Source: Betaproteobacteria bacterium RIFCSPLOWO2_02_FULL_68_150 (GTDB lineage: Bacteria; Pseudomonadota; Gammaproteobacteria; Burkholderiales; SG8-39). From it: a stretch of DNA of 27,448 nucleotides. The stretch spans positions 1-27,448 of the forward strand of contig MERE01000041.1 of NCBI GenBank assembly GCA_001771975.1, read 5' to 3'. Within the stretch, counting starts at the first letter, position 1; every line of letters starts with the position of its first letter. Both the position numbers and the translations under genes were made by a program. Below the pieces are notes generated by a model. It had not been told where the DNA came from. It ran no database searches and saw only the letters and a list, made by a program, of their open reading frames with translations. Shown here piece after piece: positions 10,437-19,415 of the stretch.

Positions 10437-11814
10437 CGCGCCTCGCCAGTTCCGCCGCGACGGCGCCGATCGATCCGGCACCCATCGTCAGCACCACGTC
10501 GCCGGGACGCGCCGCGCGCAGGATCGCCGCGGCCAGCTGGCCAAGCTCCTCGACGAACAGCGGCTCCACCTTGCCGGCGACGCGCACGGCGCGCGCCAGC
10601 GCCCGGCCGTCGGCGGCGACGATCGGCGCCTCGCCCGCCGCATAGACCTCGGCGAGCACCACCGCGTCGGCCGTCGAAAGTACCTGCACGAAGTCCTCGA
10701 ACAGGTCGCGCGTGCGCGTGAAACGATGCGGCTGGAAGGCCAGCAGCACGCGCCGGCCGGGAAACGCGCCGCGCGCCGCGGCGAGCGTCGCCGCCATTTC
10801 CGCCGGATGATGGCCGTAGTCGTCGATCAGCGTGAAATGACCGCCTTCGCAGGCGACCTCGCCCCAGCGCTGGAAGCGCCGGCCGACGCCGTGGAATTCG
10901 GCCAACGCCTTCTGGATCGCGCCATCGGCAACACCGATCTCGGTGGCCACCGCGATCGCCGCCAGCGCGTTCTGCACGTTGTGCAGCCCGGGCAGGTTGA
11001 GCGTCACCGCGAGCGGCGGCCTGCCGTCGCGCAGCGCCGCAAAGCGCATCGCGCCGCCGCAGTGCTCGATGCCTTCGGCGCGCACCGTGGCATCGGCCGC
11101 GAAGCCATAGGTCGTGACGGGCTTGGAGACGAACGGCAGGATCTCGCGCACGTGCGCGTCGTCGAGACACAGAACCGCGCTGCCGTAGAAAGGCAGGTTC
11201 TGCAGAAACGCCACGAAGGCCTGCTTGAGCCGCGCGAAGTCGTGCTGATAGGTGTCCATGTGATCGGCATCGATATTGGTCACCACCGCGATCACCGGCT
11301 GCAGGTGCAGGAAGCTCGCGTCCGATTCGTCCGCCTCGACGACGATGAACTCGCCGGCACCGAGGCGCGCATGCGATCCGGCGGCGTTCAGGCGCCCGCC
11401 GATCACGAAGGTCGGATCGAGGCCGCCCTCGGCGAGCACGCTCGCCACGAGGCTGGTGGTCGTGGTCTTGCCATGCGTGCCCGCGATCGCCACGCCCTGC
11501 CGCAGGCGCATCAGCTCGGCCAGCATCAAGGCGCGAGGCACCACGGGGATGCGCCGCATGCGCGCTGCAGTCACCTCCGGGTTGTCCGCGCTTACGGCAG
11601 TCGAGATCACAACGGCGTCGGCGCCGGCGACCTGCTCCGCGTTGTGCTGCAGCGCGATCGTGGCGCCGAGTTGCCGCAGGCGGCGGGTGGCGGCGTTGTC
11701 GGCAAGGTCGGACCCGCTCACCGCGTAACCGAGATTGATCAGCACCTCGGCGATACCGCTCATGCCGGAGCCGCCGATGCCGACGAAATGGATCTTGTGT
11801 ACCTTGTGCTTCAC
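10429..11814 (-). CDS. murC: UDP-N-acetylmuramate--L-alanine ligase MurC
   Basis: MurC adds L-alanine to UDP-MurNAc, the first amino acid of the stem peptide. The protein has 461 residues. Motifs are the UDP-binding HFVGIGGSGMSGIAEVL (9-25), the P-loop GTHGKTTTT (112-120), VVEADESDASFL in the middle and DDYGHHPAE before the C-terminal domain. The GTG start at 11814 overlaps the murG stop in a GTGA junction and has GGGAGGAAGG upstream. An in-frame start at 11856 would add a basic, non-family extension. The 3' end overlaps murB by 8 bases. Confidence 0.98.
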   Translation of the reverse strand: MKHKVHKIHFVGIGGSGMSGIAEVLINLGYAVSGSDLADNAATRRLRQLGATIALQHNAEQVAGADAVVISTAVSADNPEVTAARMRRIPVVPRALMLAELMRLRQGVAIAGTHGKTTTTSLVASVLAEGGLDPTFVIGGRLNAAGSHARLGAGEFIVVEADESDASFLHLQPVIAVVTNIDADHMDTYQHDFARLKQAFVAFLQNLPFYGSAVLCLDDAHVREILPFVSKPVTTYGFAADATVRAEGIEHCGGAMRFAALRDGRPPLAVTLNLPGLHNVQNALAAIAVATEIGVADGAIQKALAEFHGVGRRFQRWGEVACEGGHFTLIDDYGHHPAEMAATLAAARGAFPGRRVLLAFQPHRFTRTRDLFEDFVQVLSTADAVVLAEVYAAGEAPIVAADGRALARAVRVAGKVEPLFVEELGQLAAAILRAARPGDVVLTMGAGSIGAVAAELARRDA

Positions 11815-12896
11815 GCCGCCTTCCTCCCGGCGTCGCCGCCCGCCAGCTGCATGCAATGCTCGGCCACGATGCGCGTCGCCTCGGGCTTGCCGAGCGCGCG
11901 TGCCTTCTGCGCCAGCTCCAGCAGCCGCGCACGGTCCAGCGAGCCGATGAGCGCTGCCAGCTTCGCCGGCGTCATTGCGGACTGCGGCAGCACGATGGCG
12001 GCACCGCGGTCTGCGAGAAACGCCGCATTCGCGCTCTGATGGTCATCCACAGCGTGCGGCAACGGCACCAGCACGGCCGGCACGCCGCCGGCGGCAAGTT
12101 CCGCCACCGTGATCGCGCCGGCGCGGCAGATCACCAGGTCCGCGGCCGCATAGCGCGCGGCCATGTCGTCGATGAATCCGACCAGTTCGCCATCGACGCC
12201 GGCGGCGCGGTAGCGGCTCCGCAGCCCTTCGAGATGCTTGTCGCCCGCCTGGTGCACCACGCTCGGCCGCGCGGCCGCCGCAATCGCGGCGAGCGCCGCC
12301 GGGACGCATTCGTTCAGGGCTTGTGCCCCGAGACTGCCGCCGATGACGAGCAGCCGCAGCGGGCCGCTGCGTCCCGCAAAACGCTCCGCCGGCGGCGCCA
12401 GGCGCGCGATGTCCGCACGCACCGGGTTGCCGGTCCACACCGCGTTGCGCAGCGCGCCGGGAAATGCGACCAGCACGCGGTCGGCGACCGCGGCCAGGAT
12501 CCGGTTGGTGAGACCGGCAATCGCGTTCTGCTCGTGCACCGCGAGCGGCCGCGCCAGCAACGAGGCCATCATGCCTCCCGGAAAGGCGACGTAGCCGCCC
12601 AGGCCGAGCACCACGTCCGGCCGGTGGCGCAGGATGGCGCGCGCACTCTGCCAGAAGCCGACCAGCAGATTCAGCGGCAGCAGCAGCCAGGCGAGCGCCG
12701 CCTTGCCGCGCAGCGCGCCCGATCGCACCCAGGCCATCTCGTAGCCATGCGCCGGAACGAGGCGGGCCTCCATGCCGTTCCTGGCGCCAAGCCACACCAC
12801 GCGCCAGCCCGCGTCGCGCATCGCATCGGCCACCGCCAATCCCGGAAAGACGTGGCCGCCGGTGCCGCCTGCGGTGATCAGGATGGTGCGGCTCAT
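11811..12896 (-). CDS. murG: MurG, lipid II-forming GlcNAc transferase
   Basis: MurG is the membrane-associated glycosyltransferase (GT28) that adds GlcNAc to lipid I to give lipid II. The protein has 361 residues. It opens with ILITAGGTGGHVFPGLAVAD, the first G-loop; a second glycine-rich motif is VIGGSLGAQALNE, and the C-terminal donor-binding region includes CRAGAITVAELAAGGVPAVL and HQSANA. The ATG at 12896 forms an ATGA overlap with the ftsW stop. The open frame extends further upstream, but only through ftsW in another frame. Its stop overlaps the murC start. Confidence 0.98.
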   Translation of the reverse strand: MSRTILITAGGTGGHVFPGLAVADAMRDAGWRVVWLGARNGMEARLVPAHGYEMAWVRSGALRGKAALAWLLLPLNLLVGFWQSARAILRHRPDVVLGLGGYVAFPGGMMASLLARPLAVHEQNAIAGLTNRILAAVADRVLVAFPGALRNAVWTGNPVRADIARLAPPAERFAGRSGPLRLLVIGGSLGAQALNECVPAALAAIAAAARPSVVHQAGDKHLEGLRSRYRAAGVDGELVGFIDDMAARYAAADLVICRAGAITVAELAAGGVPAVLVPLPHAVDDHQSANAAFLADRGAAIVLPQSAMTPAKLAALIGSLDRARLLELAQKARALGKPEATRIVAEHCMQLAGGDAGRKAA

Positions 12897-14053
12897 GCGG
12901 GCAATCCTCGCGCGAGCTGGCGGTTTTCCCAGTCGATGCGAATCAGGATTGCGATCGCGACGCAGTTCACGACCAGGCCGGAGCCGCCGAAGCTCATCAG
13001 CGGCAGCGTCAGGCCCTTGGTCGGCAGGAGCCCCATGTTGACGCCCATGTTGATGAACGCCTGGAAGCCCAGCCAGATGGCGATTCCCTGCGCGGCGAGC
13101 GCGGGAAAGTGGCGCTCGCGCAGCGCCGCCTGGCGGCCGATGGCAAACGCGCGCAGCACGATCCACGCGAACAGCGCGATCACCACCGCGATGCCCGCGA
13201 AACCGAGCTCTTCGGCGATCACGGCGAGCAGGAAATCCGTATGCGCCTCGGGCAGATAGCTGAGTTTTTCGACGCTCGCCCCCAGGCCGACGCCGAGCCA
13301 TTCACCGCGTCCGAAGGCGATCAGGGCATGCGACAGCTGGTAGCCCTTGCCGTAGGGATCCGACCACGGATCCATGAAGCCGAAGATGCGTTGCAGCCGG
13401 TAAGGCGAGGACAGCACCAGGCCCGCGAACCCCACCGCCAGCATCGACACCAGCGCCACGAAGTGCCGCCCGTTCATGCCGCCGAGAAACAGGACGCCGA
13501 ATGCGGTCACCGCGATCACCACCAGCGCGCCGAAGTCCGGTTCGCGCAACAGCAGCCACGACACCACCAGCATGACGCCGAGCATCGGCAGCAGGCCCTT
13601 CCTGAAGCGCTTCATCACGGCGTGCTTGCGCACCGTATAGTCGGCGGCGTACAGCACCGCGGCGAGCTTCATCGCTTCGGAAGGCTGGAAGCTGATGACC
13701 AGCAGGCTGATCCAGCGCCGCGCGCCGTTGACCTCGCGTCCGACGCCCGGCACCAGCACCAGCGCGAGCAGCGCGATGCAGCCGAGAAACAGCCAGGGGG
13801 CCGCGTGCTGCCACACCCTGACGGGCACCAGGAAGACGCCGATCGCCGCGCCGAGCGCGAGACCGAGAAACAGGCCGTGCCGCGCCAGGTAATAGGCCGG
13901 GTTGTTGCCGCTGAAGCGGCTCGCCTCGGCAGTACTGATCGACGCCGAGTACACCATCACGGCGCCCAGCGCGGCGAGCGCCAGCGCCGCCCAGGCGAGC
14001 GAGCGGTCGTATTCCGCGGCCGGCACATTCTGCGCGAATACGTAGCTCGCCAT
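12893..14053 (-). CDS. ftsW: FtsW, septal peptidoglycan glycosyltransferase (SEDS)
   Basis: FtsW is the SEDS-family polymerase that extends septal glycan from lipid II as partner of FtsI. The protein has 386 residues and many hydrophobic segments, consistent with ten membrane spans. SEDS hallmarks are ARRWISLLVISFQPSEAMKL, the large-loop region PEAHTDFLLAVIAEELGFAG and KGLTLPLMSFGGSGLV near the C-terminus. The start at 14053 lies 3 bases after the murD stop, and the end overlaps murG by 4 bases. A RodA identity is unlikely given the position between murD and murG. Confidence 0.98.
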   Translation of the reverse strand: MASYVFAQNVPAAEYDRSLAWAALALAALGAVMVYSASISTAEASRFSGNNPAYYLARHGLFLGLALGAAIGVFLVPVRVWQHAAPWLFLGCIALLALVLVPGVGREVNGARRWISLLVISFQPSEAMKLAAVLYAADYTVRKHAVMKRFRKGLLPMLGVMLVVSWLLLREPDFGALVVIAVTAFGVLFLGGMNGRHFVALVSMLAVGFAGLVLSSPYRLQRIFGFMDPWSDPYGKGYQLSHALIAFGRGEWLGVGLGASVEKLSYLPEAHTDFLLAVIAEELGFAGIAVVIALFAWIVLRAFAIGRQAALRERHFPALAAQGIAIWLGFQAFINMGVNMGLLPTKGLTLPLMSFGGSGLVVNCVAIAILIRIDWENRQLARGLPA

Positions 14054-14056
14054 CGC

Positions 14057-15472
14057 CTAGGCTCCGAGCGCACGCACTGCCGCCGCGAAGACCTCGCCGC
14101 GGTGGCGGTAGTCGCGGAACATGTCGAAGCTCGCGCACGCGGGCGAAAGCAGCACCGCGTCGCCGCTCACGGCGAGCGCCGCAGCGCGCGCGACCGCCTG
14201 CTCGAGCGATTCGCAGCGCTCCAGCGGCACGCCGCTCGGGCGCAGCGCGCGCTCGATGAGCGGCGCATCCCGACCGATGAGCAATGCGCGCCGCGCGTGT
14301 TGCGCGACCACCGGGGCGAGCGGCGCGAAGTCCTGGCCCTTGCCTTCGCCGCCGGCGATCAAGAGCGATTTCCCAGGAAGCCCGGCGAGCGCTGCGATGG
14401 TGGCGCCGACGTTGGTGCCCTTGGAATCGTCGTACCACGCCACACCGCGGCGCAGCGCCACGCGTTCCAGACGGTGCGGCAGGCCGCGAAAACTGCGCAA
14501 TCCCGCGGCGAGCGCCTGCAACGGCACTCCGGCGGCCTGCGCCAGCGCGCACGCGGCGAGCGCGTTGGCCGCATTGTGCAGTCCGCACAGCGGCAATTCG
14601 TGCAGCGCGAGGAGGCGTTCCTCGCCGCGCTGCAGCCAGCGTTGCGCGGCGGAGGAACCGATGCCGTAATCGTCGGCGTGCGGCGGCGCACTGCAGCCGA
14701 AGGTCACGATCCTGCGTCCGGGCAGCGCGCAAGCCATCGAGCGCGCATCGTCGCGATTGAGGATCTGCACGCCGCTGCCCAGAAAGATGCGCGCCTTGGC
14801 GGCGGCGTACTGCTCGAGGTCGCGGTAGCGGTCGAGGTGATCTTCGCTCAGATTGAGCAGCGCCGCCGCCTGCGGCTCGAGCGTCCAGGTGGTCTCGAGC
14901 TGGTAGCTGGACAGTTCCAGCACCCACACGGCGGGCGCCGCGGCGCGCGGCTTCATGAGCGCGTCGAGCGCCGCCGGCCCGATGTTGCCGGCCACTTCGC
15001 AATCGACGCCGGCACTGCGCAGCAGATGCCCGGTGAGGGCGGCGACGGTCGTCTTGCCGTTGGTCCCGGTGACCGCGACCACAGCCGCGTCCGGACCAGC
15101 GCGCAGCGCCCAGGCGAACAGTTCGACGTCGCCGACCACCGGCACCCGGCGGGCGACCGCTTCGCGCAGCAAGGGCTCGCCCAGCGACAGGCCGGGACTG
15201 ACGCAGACCAGTTCGGTTCCCTCGAGCAGCGACAGCTCGAGCGCGCCGCAGTGCATCTCCGCGCCCGGCAGCGCGGTACGAAATTCCGCCCCGCGTGGCG
15301 GCGCGGCACGCGTGTCGGCGGCCCGCACCGTGCCGCCTTGCCGCGCGATCCATTTCGCCGCGGACAAGCCGGTGTCGCCAAGTCCGAGCACCAGTACGTG
15401 GCGGCCGGCGAGCGGTCCCGCCACCGGCGGGGGCAGGCTGCTGAACGGGGCTGCGCCGAACACCCGTCTCAC
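14057..15472 (-). CDS. murD: UDP-MurNAc-L-alanine--D-glutamate ligase MurD
   Basis: MurD adds D-glutamate to UDP-MurNAc-L-Ala. With the GTG start at 15472 the protein has 471 residues. An N-terminal Rossmann-like motif HVLVLGLGDTGLSAAKW (25-41) is followed by the P-loop GTNGKTT (136-142) and the downstream LNLSEDHLDRY and YDDSKGTNVGAT motifs of the family. GTGA joins this start to the mraY stop, which decides it in a frame that is open much further upstream. The N-terminus carries about 20 residues rich in P and A before the conserved domain, a little longer than usual. ftsW follows after 3 bases. Confidence 0.97.
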   Translation of the reverse strand: MRRVFGAAPFSSLPPPVAGPLAGRHVLVLGLGDTGLSAAKWIARQGGTVRAADTRAAPPRGAEFRTALPGAEMHCGALELSLLEGTELVCVSPGLSLGEPLLREAVARRVPVVGDVELFAWALRAGPDAAVVAVTGTNGKTTVAALTGHLLRSAGVDCEVAGNIGPAALDALMKPRAAAPAVWVLELSSYQLETTWTLEPQAAALLNLSEDHLDRYRDLEQYAAAKARIFLGSGVQILNRDDARSMACALPGRRIVTFGCSAPPHADDYGIGSSAAQRWLQRGEERLLALHELPLCGLHNAANALAACALAQAAGVPLQALAAGLRSFRGLPHRLERVALRRGVAWYDDSKGTNVGATIAALAGLPGKSLLIAGGEGKGQDFAPLAPVVAQHARRALLIGRDAPLIERALRPSGVPLERCESLEQAVARAAALAVSGDAVLLSPACASFDMFRDYRHRGEVFAAAVRALGA

Positions 15473-16560
15473 CTCAGCTTGAGCGTCGAGAGCCCGAACA
15501 GCACGAGCATCATGGTGATGATCCAGAAACGCACCACCACCTGCGACTCCTTCCAGCCTTCGAGCTCGTAGTGGTGATGCAGCGGTGCCATGCGGAAGAT
15601 GCGCTTGCCGCCGGACCACTTGAAGTACAGCACCTGCAGCATCACCGAAAGGGTCTCGGCGACGAACACGCCGCCCATGATGAACAGCACGATTTCCTGG
15701 CGCACGATCACCGCGATCGTGCCGAGCGCCGCGCCGAGAGCGAGCGCGCCGACGTCGCCCATGAACACTTCGGCGGGGTAGGCGTTGAACCAGAGGAAAC
15801 CGAGTCCGGCGCCGATGAGCGCGCCGCAGAACACCGCCAGCTCGCCCGCGCCGGCGATGTACGGCAGCCCGAGGTATTTCGAGAACACCGAGTTGCCCGC
15901 GACGTAGGCGAAGATGCCGAGCGCGCTGCCGATCATCACCGTCGGCATGATGGCGAGGCCGTCGAGGCCGTCGGTGAGGTTGACCGCGTTCGAGGTGCCG
16001 ACGATGACGAAATAGCTGAGCACGATGAAGCCCACGGCACCGAGCGGATAGGCCATGAACTTGAAAAACGGCACGATCAGCTCGTTCAGCGCCGGCACGC
16101 CCTGGCCGATCCAGGCGAGATAGCCCGCCGCCGCCAGTCCGACCACCGATTGCCAGAGGAACTTGACGCGCGCCGGGAGCCCTTTCGGATCGTGGTGCAC
16201 CACCTTGCGGTAGTCGTCGATCCAGCCGATGGCGCCGAAAGCGAGCGTCACCAGCAGCACCACCCAGAGGTAACGGTTTTCGAGGTCGCCCCACAGCAGC
16301 GTCGTAATGCCGATCGCGAGCAGGATCAGGGCGCCGCCCATGGTCGGCGTGCCGGCCTTGGTGAGGTGCGACTTGGGCCCGTCGCTGCGCACGGCCTGGC
16401 CGATCTTGTACGCCGTGAGCTTGCGGATCACGTAGGGCCCGAGAATCAGCGAGATCGCGAGCGCCGTCATGCACGCGAGCACCGCGCGCAGCGTGATGTA
16501 GTTGAAGACGTTGAACAGGCGCACGTCCCTGGCCAGCCATTGGGCAAGCTCGAGCAGCAT
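15469..16560 (-). CDS. mraY: Phospho-MurNAc-pentapeptide translocase MraY
   Basis: MraY transfers phospho-MurNAc-pentapeptide to undecaprenyl phosphate, giving lipid I at the inner membrane. The protein has 363 residues with about ten hydrophobic spans. Hallmarks are GPKSHLTKAGTPTMGGALIL, NLTDGLDGLA with the catalytic aspartates, WFNAYPAEVFMGDVGALALG and the histidine motif APLHHHYELEGW. The ATG at 16560 overlaps the murF stop by one base (TGATG); the open frame continues upstream but only opposite or within murF. The stop overlaps murD in GTGA. Confidence 0.99.
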   Translation of the reverse strand: MLLELAQWLARDVRLFNVFNYITLRAVLACMTALAISLILGPYVIRKLTAYKIGQAVRSDGPKSHLTKAGTPTMGGALILLAIGITTLLWGDLENRYLWVVLLVTLAFGAIGWIDDYRKVVHHDPKGLPARVKFLWQSVVGLAAAGYLAWIGQGVPALNELIVPFFKFMAYPLGAVGFIVLSYFVIVGTSNAVNLTDGLDGLAIMPTVMIGSALGIFAYVAGNSVFSKYLGLPYIAGAGELAVFCGALIGAGLGFLWFNAYPAEVFMGDVGALALGAALGTIAVIVRQEIVLFIMGGVFVAETLSVMLQVLYFKWSGGKRIFRMAPLHHHYELEGWKESQVVVRFWIITMMLVLFGLSTLKLR

Positions 16561-17927
16561 CAGTGCGCCTCCGCGGCGCAGTCCCCGGCCAGCGCCGCGA
16601 CCACGCGCTCCATGCGCATGAAGCGCGAACCCTTGACCAGCACGGTGGTGCCGGCAACGGCCTGCGCGCGCACGGCGCTGATCAGGTCCTCGAGCGAGGC
16701 GAAATGCCGCGCGCCGGTGCCGAAGCCGGCGACCGCGTGCGCGGTAAGCTCGCCCAGTGCAGCGAGCGCGCCGACGCCGCGCTCGGCGGCGTAGCGCCCG
16801 ACCTCGAGATGAAAGTCCGCGCCCTGCTCGCCCACTTCGCCCATGTCGCCCAGGACGAGCACGGTCTGGCCGCCGCCTGCCGCGAGCACGTCGATCGCGG
16901 CGCGCACCGAATCCGGGTTGGCGTTGTAGGAATCGTCGATCACGACGGCGCCGCCGGGCGCTTGCCGCACTTGCAAGCGGCCGGCGTAAGGCCGGAAGGC
17001 GCCGAGTCCCTGGCCGATCGCCGCGGGGGGGACGCCGGCGGCATGGGCACACGCCGCGGCCGCGAGCGCGTTGCGCACGTTGTGCAGCCCCGGTATCGCC
17101 AGCGTCGCGCTCGCCTCGCCCGCCGGCGTGCGCAGGCTGATCTCGCTCGAGAACGGCTTGAGCACGCACGCGCCGCCCACGTCGGCGCGCGCTTCGAGGC
17201 CGAACGACACCGTGCGCCGGCCGCCGGCCGCGCCACGGAAAAATGCGGCCTGCGGATCGTCGGCGTTCACCACCGCGACTCCGCCCGCCGGCAGCGCGTC
17301 GAACACGGCGGCATTTTCCGCGGCGACCGCTTCGAGCGTGCGCATGAATTCGAGATGCTCGCGCTGCGCGTTGTTGACCAGTGCCATGCCCGGCTGCACG
17401 AGACCGGCCAGCGCGGCGATTTCGCCGGGGTGGTTCATGCCGAGTTCGATCACGCACCAGCGATGCGCTCCCGTCATGCCGAGCAGAGTCATCGGCACCC
17501 CGATGTCGGTGTTCAGATTGCCGCGCGTGGCGAGCACTGCGTCGGCGCCCGCGTGCGCGCGCAGGATCGAGGCGAGCATTTCCCTGGTGGTGGTCTTGCC
17601 GTTCGAGCCGGTGATGGCGATCAGCAGCGGCGCAAAGCGCTCGCGCCAGTGCTTGCCGAGCCGGCCAAGCGCGCGCCGCGTGTCGTCGGCAACGATCACC
17701 GGCAGCGCCGGCGCGGCCGGTTCGTCGGCGTCCACCACCGCCGCGGCGGCGCCGCGTTCGGCGGCGCTTTGAACGAAGCGGTGGCCGTCGAAGCGCTCGC
17801 CGCGGATGGCGAAGAACAGTTCGCCGCGCGCGATCGTGCGGCTGTCGGTGGAGACGCCCGAAAAACGCGCATCGGCCCCGTGCAGGCGCGCGTGCATGGC
17901 GGCAGCCGCCTCGGCCAGGCTCATCAT
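16560..17927 (-). CDS. murF: UDP-MurNAc-tripeptide--D-Ala-D-Ala ligase MurF
   Basis: MurF adds the D-Ala-D-Ala dipeptide to complete the UDP-MurNAc pentapeptide. The protein has 455 residues. The N-terminal domain contains the family STDSR motif (26-30) and ELFFAIRGERFDGHRF; the P-loop is GSNGKTTT (107-114); LGMNHPGEI and DDSYNANPDS are further MurF signatures. The ATG at 17927 lies in an ATGA overlap with the murE stop, and the stop shares one base with mraY. Ddl, which makes its dipeptide substrate, is encoded in the same run. Confidence 0.98.
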   Translation of the reverse strand: MMSLAEAAAAMHARLHGADARFSGVSTDSRTIARGELFFAIRGERFDGHRFVQSAAERGAAAAVVDADEPAAPALPVIVADDTRRALGRLGKHWRERFAPLLIAITGSNGKTTTREMLASILRAHAGADAVLATRGNLNTDIGVPMTLLGMTGAHRWCVIELGMNHPGEIAALAGLVQPGMALVNNAQREHLEFMRTLEAVAAENAAVFDALPAGGVAVVNADDPQAAFFRGAAGGRRTVSFGLEARADVGGACVLKPFSSEISLRTPAGEASATLAIPGLHNVRNALAAAACAHAAGVPPAAIGQGLGAFRPYAGRLQVRQAPGGAVVIDDSYNANPDSVRAAIDVLAAGGGQTVLVLGDMGEVGEQGADFHLEVGRYAAERGVGALAALGELTAHAVAGFGTGARHFASLEDLISAVRAQAVAGTTVLVKGSRFMRMERVVAALAGDCAAEAH

Positions 17928-19405
17928 GGCGCCGCCGCCCGCTGCGCCAGGGCGGCACGGGCGCAGACCGAGTCCGAAAACGGCCGCCGTTCGCCGGCAA
18001 TTTCCTGATCGGTTTCATGCCCCTTGCCCGCCAGCAGCACGACATCGGCGCAGGCCGCCTCGCGCACCGCCTGCCCGATCGCGTGCCCGCGATCGGGTTC
18101 GACCACGCAGGGGACCGTGACGCCGGCGCGGATCGCCTCGATGATCGCCAGCGGGTCCTCGCTGCGGGGGTTGTCGCAGGTCAGCACGACCCGATCGGCG
18201 TGGCGCGAGGCTGCGGCGCCCATCAGCGGGCGCTTCGACGGGTCGCGGTCGCCACCGGCGCCGAAAACGGCCACCAGCCGGCCGCCGCGCGCTGCCGCGA
18301 CCGGCCTCAGCGCCTGCAGCACTTTCTCGATTGCGTCCGGGGTATGCGCGTAATCCACGACCAGCAGCGGCTCGCCTTCGCCGCCGATACGCTGCATGCG
18401 GCCCGGCACGTCCGGCAAATGCTCGAGCCGGGCCGCTGCCTCGGCAAAAGGCACGCCGTAGGCGAGCAGGCATCCCAGCACGCCGAGCGCATTCGCGACG
18501 CTGAAGCGGCCGGGCGGGCGCAGCGCGATTTCGGCGTCGCCCCAGCTCGACGCGAGCGCGACGTGCGTGAGCTGCGGCGTGAAGCGGATTTCGCGCGCCA
18601 CCAGTTGCTGGGTCACGCTGCCCGGCGCGACGGCCGCGGGCGTCAGGGCGTAACCGATGGTGCGCAGGCCGCGCGCGGCGAGTTGTTGCGCGAGTCGCAC
18701 CCCCAGCACGTCGTCGAGATTGAGTACTGCGGTGTCGAGCGTCGGCACGGCGAAAAGGCGCGCTTTCGCCTCGGCATAGCGTTCCATCGAGCCGTGATAG
18801 TCGAGGTGATCGTGCGTCAGGTTGGTAAAGAGGGCGCAGCGGAACGCAACGCCGTTGACGCGACCCTGCACCAGGCCGTGCGACGACACTTCCATCGCGA
18901 CGGCGCGCGCGCCGTCGCGCTTGAAGCCTGCGAGCAGCCGGTGCAGCTCCAGCGCGTCGGGCGTCGTGTTCCCGGTGTCGGCAAGCGCCCCGGGAAAACC
19001 GCTGCCCAGGGTGCCGATCACGCCGGCGCGCGACCCTGCGCGTGCGAGCAGCGCCGCGAGCCACTGCGAGCACGAGGTCTTGCCGTTGGTGCCGGTGATT
19101 CCGCACATCCAGAGCGCCTCGGAGGGCCGTCCGTAGAACGCGTGTGCCAGATGACCCGCCTCGGCCTTCAGTCCCCGTACGCCGGCGTTCGGCACGCGCC
19201 ATTCGTCGCGCCACTCGAAACCCTCGCGTTCCCACACCACCGCGGCGGCTCCACCCGCGATCGCCTGGGCGATATGGCGACGGCCATCGGCACGCTCGCC
19301 GGGCCAGGCGAAAAAACAGCTGCCCGGCGCCGAGCGACGGCTGTCCGATGTCAGGCGATCGATCATCGCCCCCTGGCGCGCGAGGTTTGCGAACAGGTCC
19401 ACCAC
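17924..19405 (-). CDS. murE: UDP-MurNAc-Ala-Glu--meso-DAP ligase MurE
   Basis: MurE adds the third stem residue. The sequence shows RLTSDSRRS (17-25), the P-loop GTNGKT (105-110), the NLTHDHLDYHGSM motif and DNPR (411-414), the signature of meso-diaminopimelate specificity, as expected for a Gram-negative. The start is a GTG at 19405 or the adjacent GTG at 19402, giving about 493 residues; this places the conserved TSDSR at the usual distance. A TGATG at the ftsI stop is out of frame for MurE, so it is not the start. No strong ribosome binding site is visible, and the gap from ftsI is 10 bases. Confidence 0.96.
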   Translation of the reverse strand: MVDLFANLARQGAMIDRLTSDSRRSAPGSCFFAWPGERADGRRHIAQAIAGGAAAVVWEREGFEWRDEWRVPNAGVRGLKAEAGHLAHAFYGRPSEALWMCGITGTNGKTSCSQWLAALLARAGSRAGVIGTLGSGFPGALADTGNTTPDALELHRLLAGFKRDGARAVAMEVSSHGLVQGRVNGVAFRCALFTNLTHDHLDYHGSMERYAEAKARLFAVPTLDTAVLNLDDVLGVRLAQQLAARGLRTIGYALTPAAVAPGSVTQQLVAREIRFTPQLTHVALASSWGDAEIALRPPGRFSVANALGVLGCLLAYGVPFAEAAARLEHLPDVPGRMQRIGGEGEPLLVVDYAHTPDAIEKVLQALRPVAAARGGRLVAVFGAGGDRDPSKRPLMGAAASRHADRVVLTCDNPRSEDPLAIIEAIRAGVTVPCVVEPDRGHAIGQAVREAACADVVLLAGKGHETDQEIAGERRPFSDSVCARAALAQRAAAP

Positions 19406-19415
19406 GGATCCCGCA

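Noticed and set aside
13109..15571. Plus-strand open frame of 820 codons opposite ftsW and murD
   Set aside because: It is dominated by H, Q, R and E in a way typical of the reverse complement of a membrane-protein gene and crosses gene borders.
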